In this document: positions 62,034-64,000 of the stretch, in pieces
Layout of the letters: the number at the start of each line of letters is the position of its first letter
Position numbering within the stretch: position 1 is the stretch's first letter
From: Bactericera cockerelli
Taxonomy: Eukaryota; Arthropoda; Insecta; Hemiptera; Triozidae
Assembly (NCBI GenBank): GCA_024516035.1
Contig: CM044956.1
Location: 6,064,111 to 6,128,110 of the forward strand
Direction: 5' to 3'
Length of the DNA stretch: 64,000 nt
Notes under the pieces: generated by a model
What the model was told of the DNA's origin: nothing
Database searches by the model: none
Seen by the model: the letters and a program-made list of their open reading frames with translations, nothing else
Made by a program: the position numbers and the translations under genes

Positions 62034-63836
62034 ATGTTTTACCAACCAACCATCGTGTGTGCGCTAGTGTGTTTGTGGTCATCATCAGCAGACCCATTAG
62101 ATATCTCAATCAAAACTCAAAACCCACTTATCACAACAGAAATACCAGCAGTCATCTACGAAAATTCAATCCCACTACAGTACCAAATTAACATCCAGAG
62201 ACCAAATACTCAGAAGCCAGAGAACGACACTGATAACACGTCAAAATGGAGTCAGTGTTATCAGAACACCACTTGTGCCCTGGACAAGATCTTGACAAAA
62301 TTTGAAGCAGATACCAAATATTTACTGCTCCAAATGGCTCCCCAATTCCCTGAAGAATCAAGCCTCAGATCAAGGAGATTCAGCCCTATCCAGTGGATCA
62401 TGCACGCGTGTTGTCAGATTGCCACGACGGACGACACAGACGAACTCTTCAACTCTCAGAGTCGACTTACAAACCAAGTGGAGGCTATGAAGATGACAAT
62501 CCACGACGACCACAAGCAGGTGGCTCTGTCTATAGCTTCAATTGACGATGTAACCCGCCAGTTCAACGCCGTGGCCAAATCCAACAAACAATCCTTGGCA
62601 TCAACAATATTAAATCAAGAGGCTATAGAAGCACGAGATTCAATACTCGTGAAACACGTGGTCAACATCTACTCGTCGATCGAGTTACTGATCAACGAAG
62701 CTAAACTATCCATAGCTGCCACAGTATGCCAATCAAAACGTATTCCACCCCAAATTGTCACACCATCCATTTTAAAATCGGATCTCGGCAAAATCCAAAA
62801 CTCTATTTCGAGCAAGAATTGGCAACTAGCCATTCCTGTCCAAAATTGGGGGAAATACTACTCTCTTCCCATCGCATCCTGTATAATTTCTGACCAACAA
62901 GTAGCAGTTCGTATTAAAATCCCAATAACCAGAGCCAACAAAAATCTAAAGCTGTTTAAAGTAAAATCAATACCTCATGCGGAACTCAACAACACCTGTA
63001 AAAAACAACCAACGTCTACCAAAGTTATTTCGACGGGAGGTAAATATCGCTGGTTAGAGGACGACACCCATTGTCAGCCAGATGTCAACTCGCTGTGCTT
63101 TGTGGACAGGGCGATATTTTCAAACCCGTCGGAAAACGGTGAGTGCAAGGAATGCCCGACAATCTGCACCAGGTCAACACAGACTATTATTTCATCCCTG
63201 GGTCAGGAGTCCTTTGCCATCACTCACCCGCCAAGTTCATTCCAGCTAAAGTGTGCGTCCAACCAATCCTCAAACAAAATCAAATTGCCTAAAGTCTCGC
63301 ATGGATACATGGTAATTAAACTGCCATGCGACTGCGAGGCCGAAATTAATGATGATATGCTGATCGAGTCCACATTCCCTTGTGAGGCGCAGTGGGTCAG
63401 CAAGTTGTCGATTCATCATGTGATACCAAATGATTGGGTCACAAACCAAGATTCAGCAGACTCAATCATAAAGAACAACACAATGCAGTACAAAGAAAAG
63501 ATGGAGGCGCTCCTCAATGCCACATGGGAGATCACCAGAAAACCTGTCTTATATCCAGAGCCAGCATCAGACCATATGGAGACGACCACCTATTCTCAGT
63601 TGCGAGAAAAGGCTCAATATTTTCATGTTGAATGGAGCGTGATCATCACTCTCCTTGTTTTGGTGATCTTGTTCCGAAAACCGCTAAACTTGATCCTGAT
63701 CTCCATCATTCAATGCTTCAATAAACCAGAAAAATCAACGGACACTCAAGCGATGGAACGACTGACGCAGGCTCTACACGAACACGACAGAATCGCACAA
63801 GTCCTCGAGAAGAGATTGTCCACTGATACACACTAG
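62034..63836 (+). CDS. Envelope-like glycoprotein, intact 600-codon ORF
   Basis: Starts at an ATG preceded by CTCACC. Residues 1-19 look like a signal peptide. A furin-type RSRR (112-115) would cut the precursor, and a short hydrophobic region with a CC pair (116-130) follows. Residues about 138-215 have heptad-like spacing. A Cys-rich region spans about 322-450, with several N-x-S/T sites. A membrane segment covers about 533-562, followed by a short charged cytoplasmic tail. This is the layout of a class-I-like fusion protein of insect endogenous retroviruses; the exact family is not assigned. No stop or frameshift interrupts it, unlike the adjacent deleted pol, so it is a young copy, separately inherited, or retained by the host. 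Confidence 0.75.
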   Translation: MFYQPTIVCALVCLWSSSADPLDISIKTQNPLITTEIPAVIYENSIPLQYQINIQRPNTQKPENDTDNTSKWSQCYQNTTCALDKILTKFEADTKYLLLQMAPQFPEESSLRSRRFSPIQWIMHACCQIATTDDTDELFNSQSRLTNQVEAMKMTIHDDHKQVALSIASIDDVTRQFNAVAKSNKQSLASTILNQEAIEARDSILVKHVVNIYSSIELLINEAKLSIAATVCQSKRIPPQIVTPSILKSDLGKIQNSISSKNWQLAIPVQNWGKYYSLPIASCIISDQQVAVRIKIPITRANKNLKLFKVKSIPHAELNNTCKKQPTSTKVISTGGKYRWLEDDTHCQPDVNSLCFVDRAIFSNPSENGECKECPTICTRSTQTIISSLGQESFAITHPPSSFQLKCASNQSSNKIKLPKVSHGYMVIKLPCDCEAEINDDMLIESTFPCEAQWVSKLSIHHVIPNDWVTNQDSADSIIKNNTMQYKEKMEALLNATWEITRKPVLYPEPASDHMETTTYSQLREKAQYFHVEWSVIITLLVLVILFRKPLNLILISIIQCFNKPEKSTDTQAMERLTQALHEHDRIAQVLEKRLSTDTH

Positions 63837-64000
63837 TCGACAGATGAAGTGATGGTTGGGTAGTAATCCGTACAGGTATATTTAGTTAGGGTTAGACTTC
63901 TGCATATTTAAAAAAAAAAAAAAAAAAAAAAATCCTTGTGTCTCGGGTGGTTAAAATAAGTATAATGTAATTTGTGGGGATAATACTTTAACCGTAATCA
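63837..64000 (+). other. Sequence after env, to window end
   Basis: Contains a poly-A run (about 63910-63932). No polypurine tract or start of a second LTR could be recognised; comparison with 58237-58536 by eye shows no match. Confidence 0.5.

Larger units (their letters stand above)
58237..64000 (+). mobile_element. Ty3/gypsy-like LTR element, internally deleted, env-bearing, runs off window
   Basis: In order: putative 5' LTR (58237-58536), leader, a few gag-like codons, RNase H and integrase (pol end), a 1.6-kb non-coding stretch, and an intact envelope-like ORF. Capsid, protease and reverse transcriptase are absent, so the copy cannot move on its own. LTR-gag-pol-env order is that of insect errantivirus-like endogenous retroviruses. 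No 3' LTR was recognised before the window ends. The env part could instead belong to a second, adjacent element. Confidence 0.7.

Overview
The window is AT-rich eukaryotic DNA. It looks like a large, repeat-dense arthropod genome, probably an insect, inferred from the repeat content; a hemipteran is only a guess. Almost everything recognisable is transposable-element sequence. Nothing looks bacterial: there are no operons, CRISPR arrays or insertion sequences.

Layout. 1-4046: 3' part of a LINE (L-A) with a Gln-rich ORF1 end and an endonuclease/reverse transcriptase ORF2 broken by one frameshift. 4.0-25 kb: a mosaic of short elements. These include at least five tRNA-derived SINE families (called T1-T5 here, plus minor T6/T7 types), a 5S-rRNA-derived SINE, three families of Helentron-associated-like elements (H1-H3), hAT- and mariner-like MITEs, large purine/pyrimidine-rich tandem tracts and a perfect 338-bp inverted repeat (22106-23090). 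25.2-33.9 kb: a three-level nest. An H1 element is split by a 5'-truncated LINE (L-C), which is split by an apparently full-length 6.6-kb LINE (L-B); both inner insertions keep target-site duplications. L-B has a coiled-coil and SGNH-esterase ORF1 and a 1039-residue endonuclease/RT ORF2. 34-57 kb: more SINEs, MITEs and minisatellites. This stretch also holds the only plausible host gene, a small secreted peptide with candidate exons at 39653-39732, 42530-42606 and 49682-49783. 57.9-64 kb: a LINE tail fragment interrupted by an internally deleted Ty3/gypsy-like LTR element (putative 5' LTR, RNase H, integrase), followed by an intact 600-codon envelope-like ORF.

How the parts relate. The LINEs are the likely source of the enzymes that mobilise the SINEs, although no shared 3' tail was demonstrated. 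In both L-A and L-B the ORF1-to-ORF2 transition is a -1 frame change with an in-frame slippery heptamer in the overlap, suggesting ORF2 is made by -1 ribosomal frameshifting. The best leads are that frameshift arrangement, the perfect inverted repeat, the three-exon peptide gene, the 5S-derived SINE (one copy with a 13-bp target duplication) and the env-bearing LTR element. All coordinates and matches were read by eye; no alignment or database search was run.
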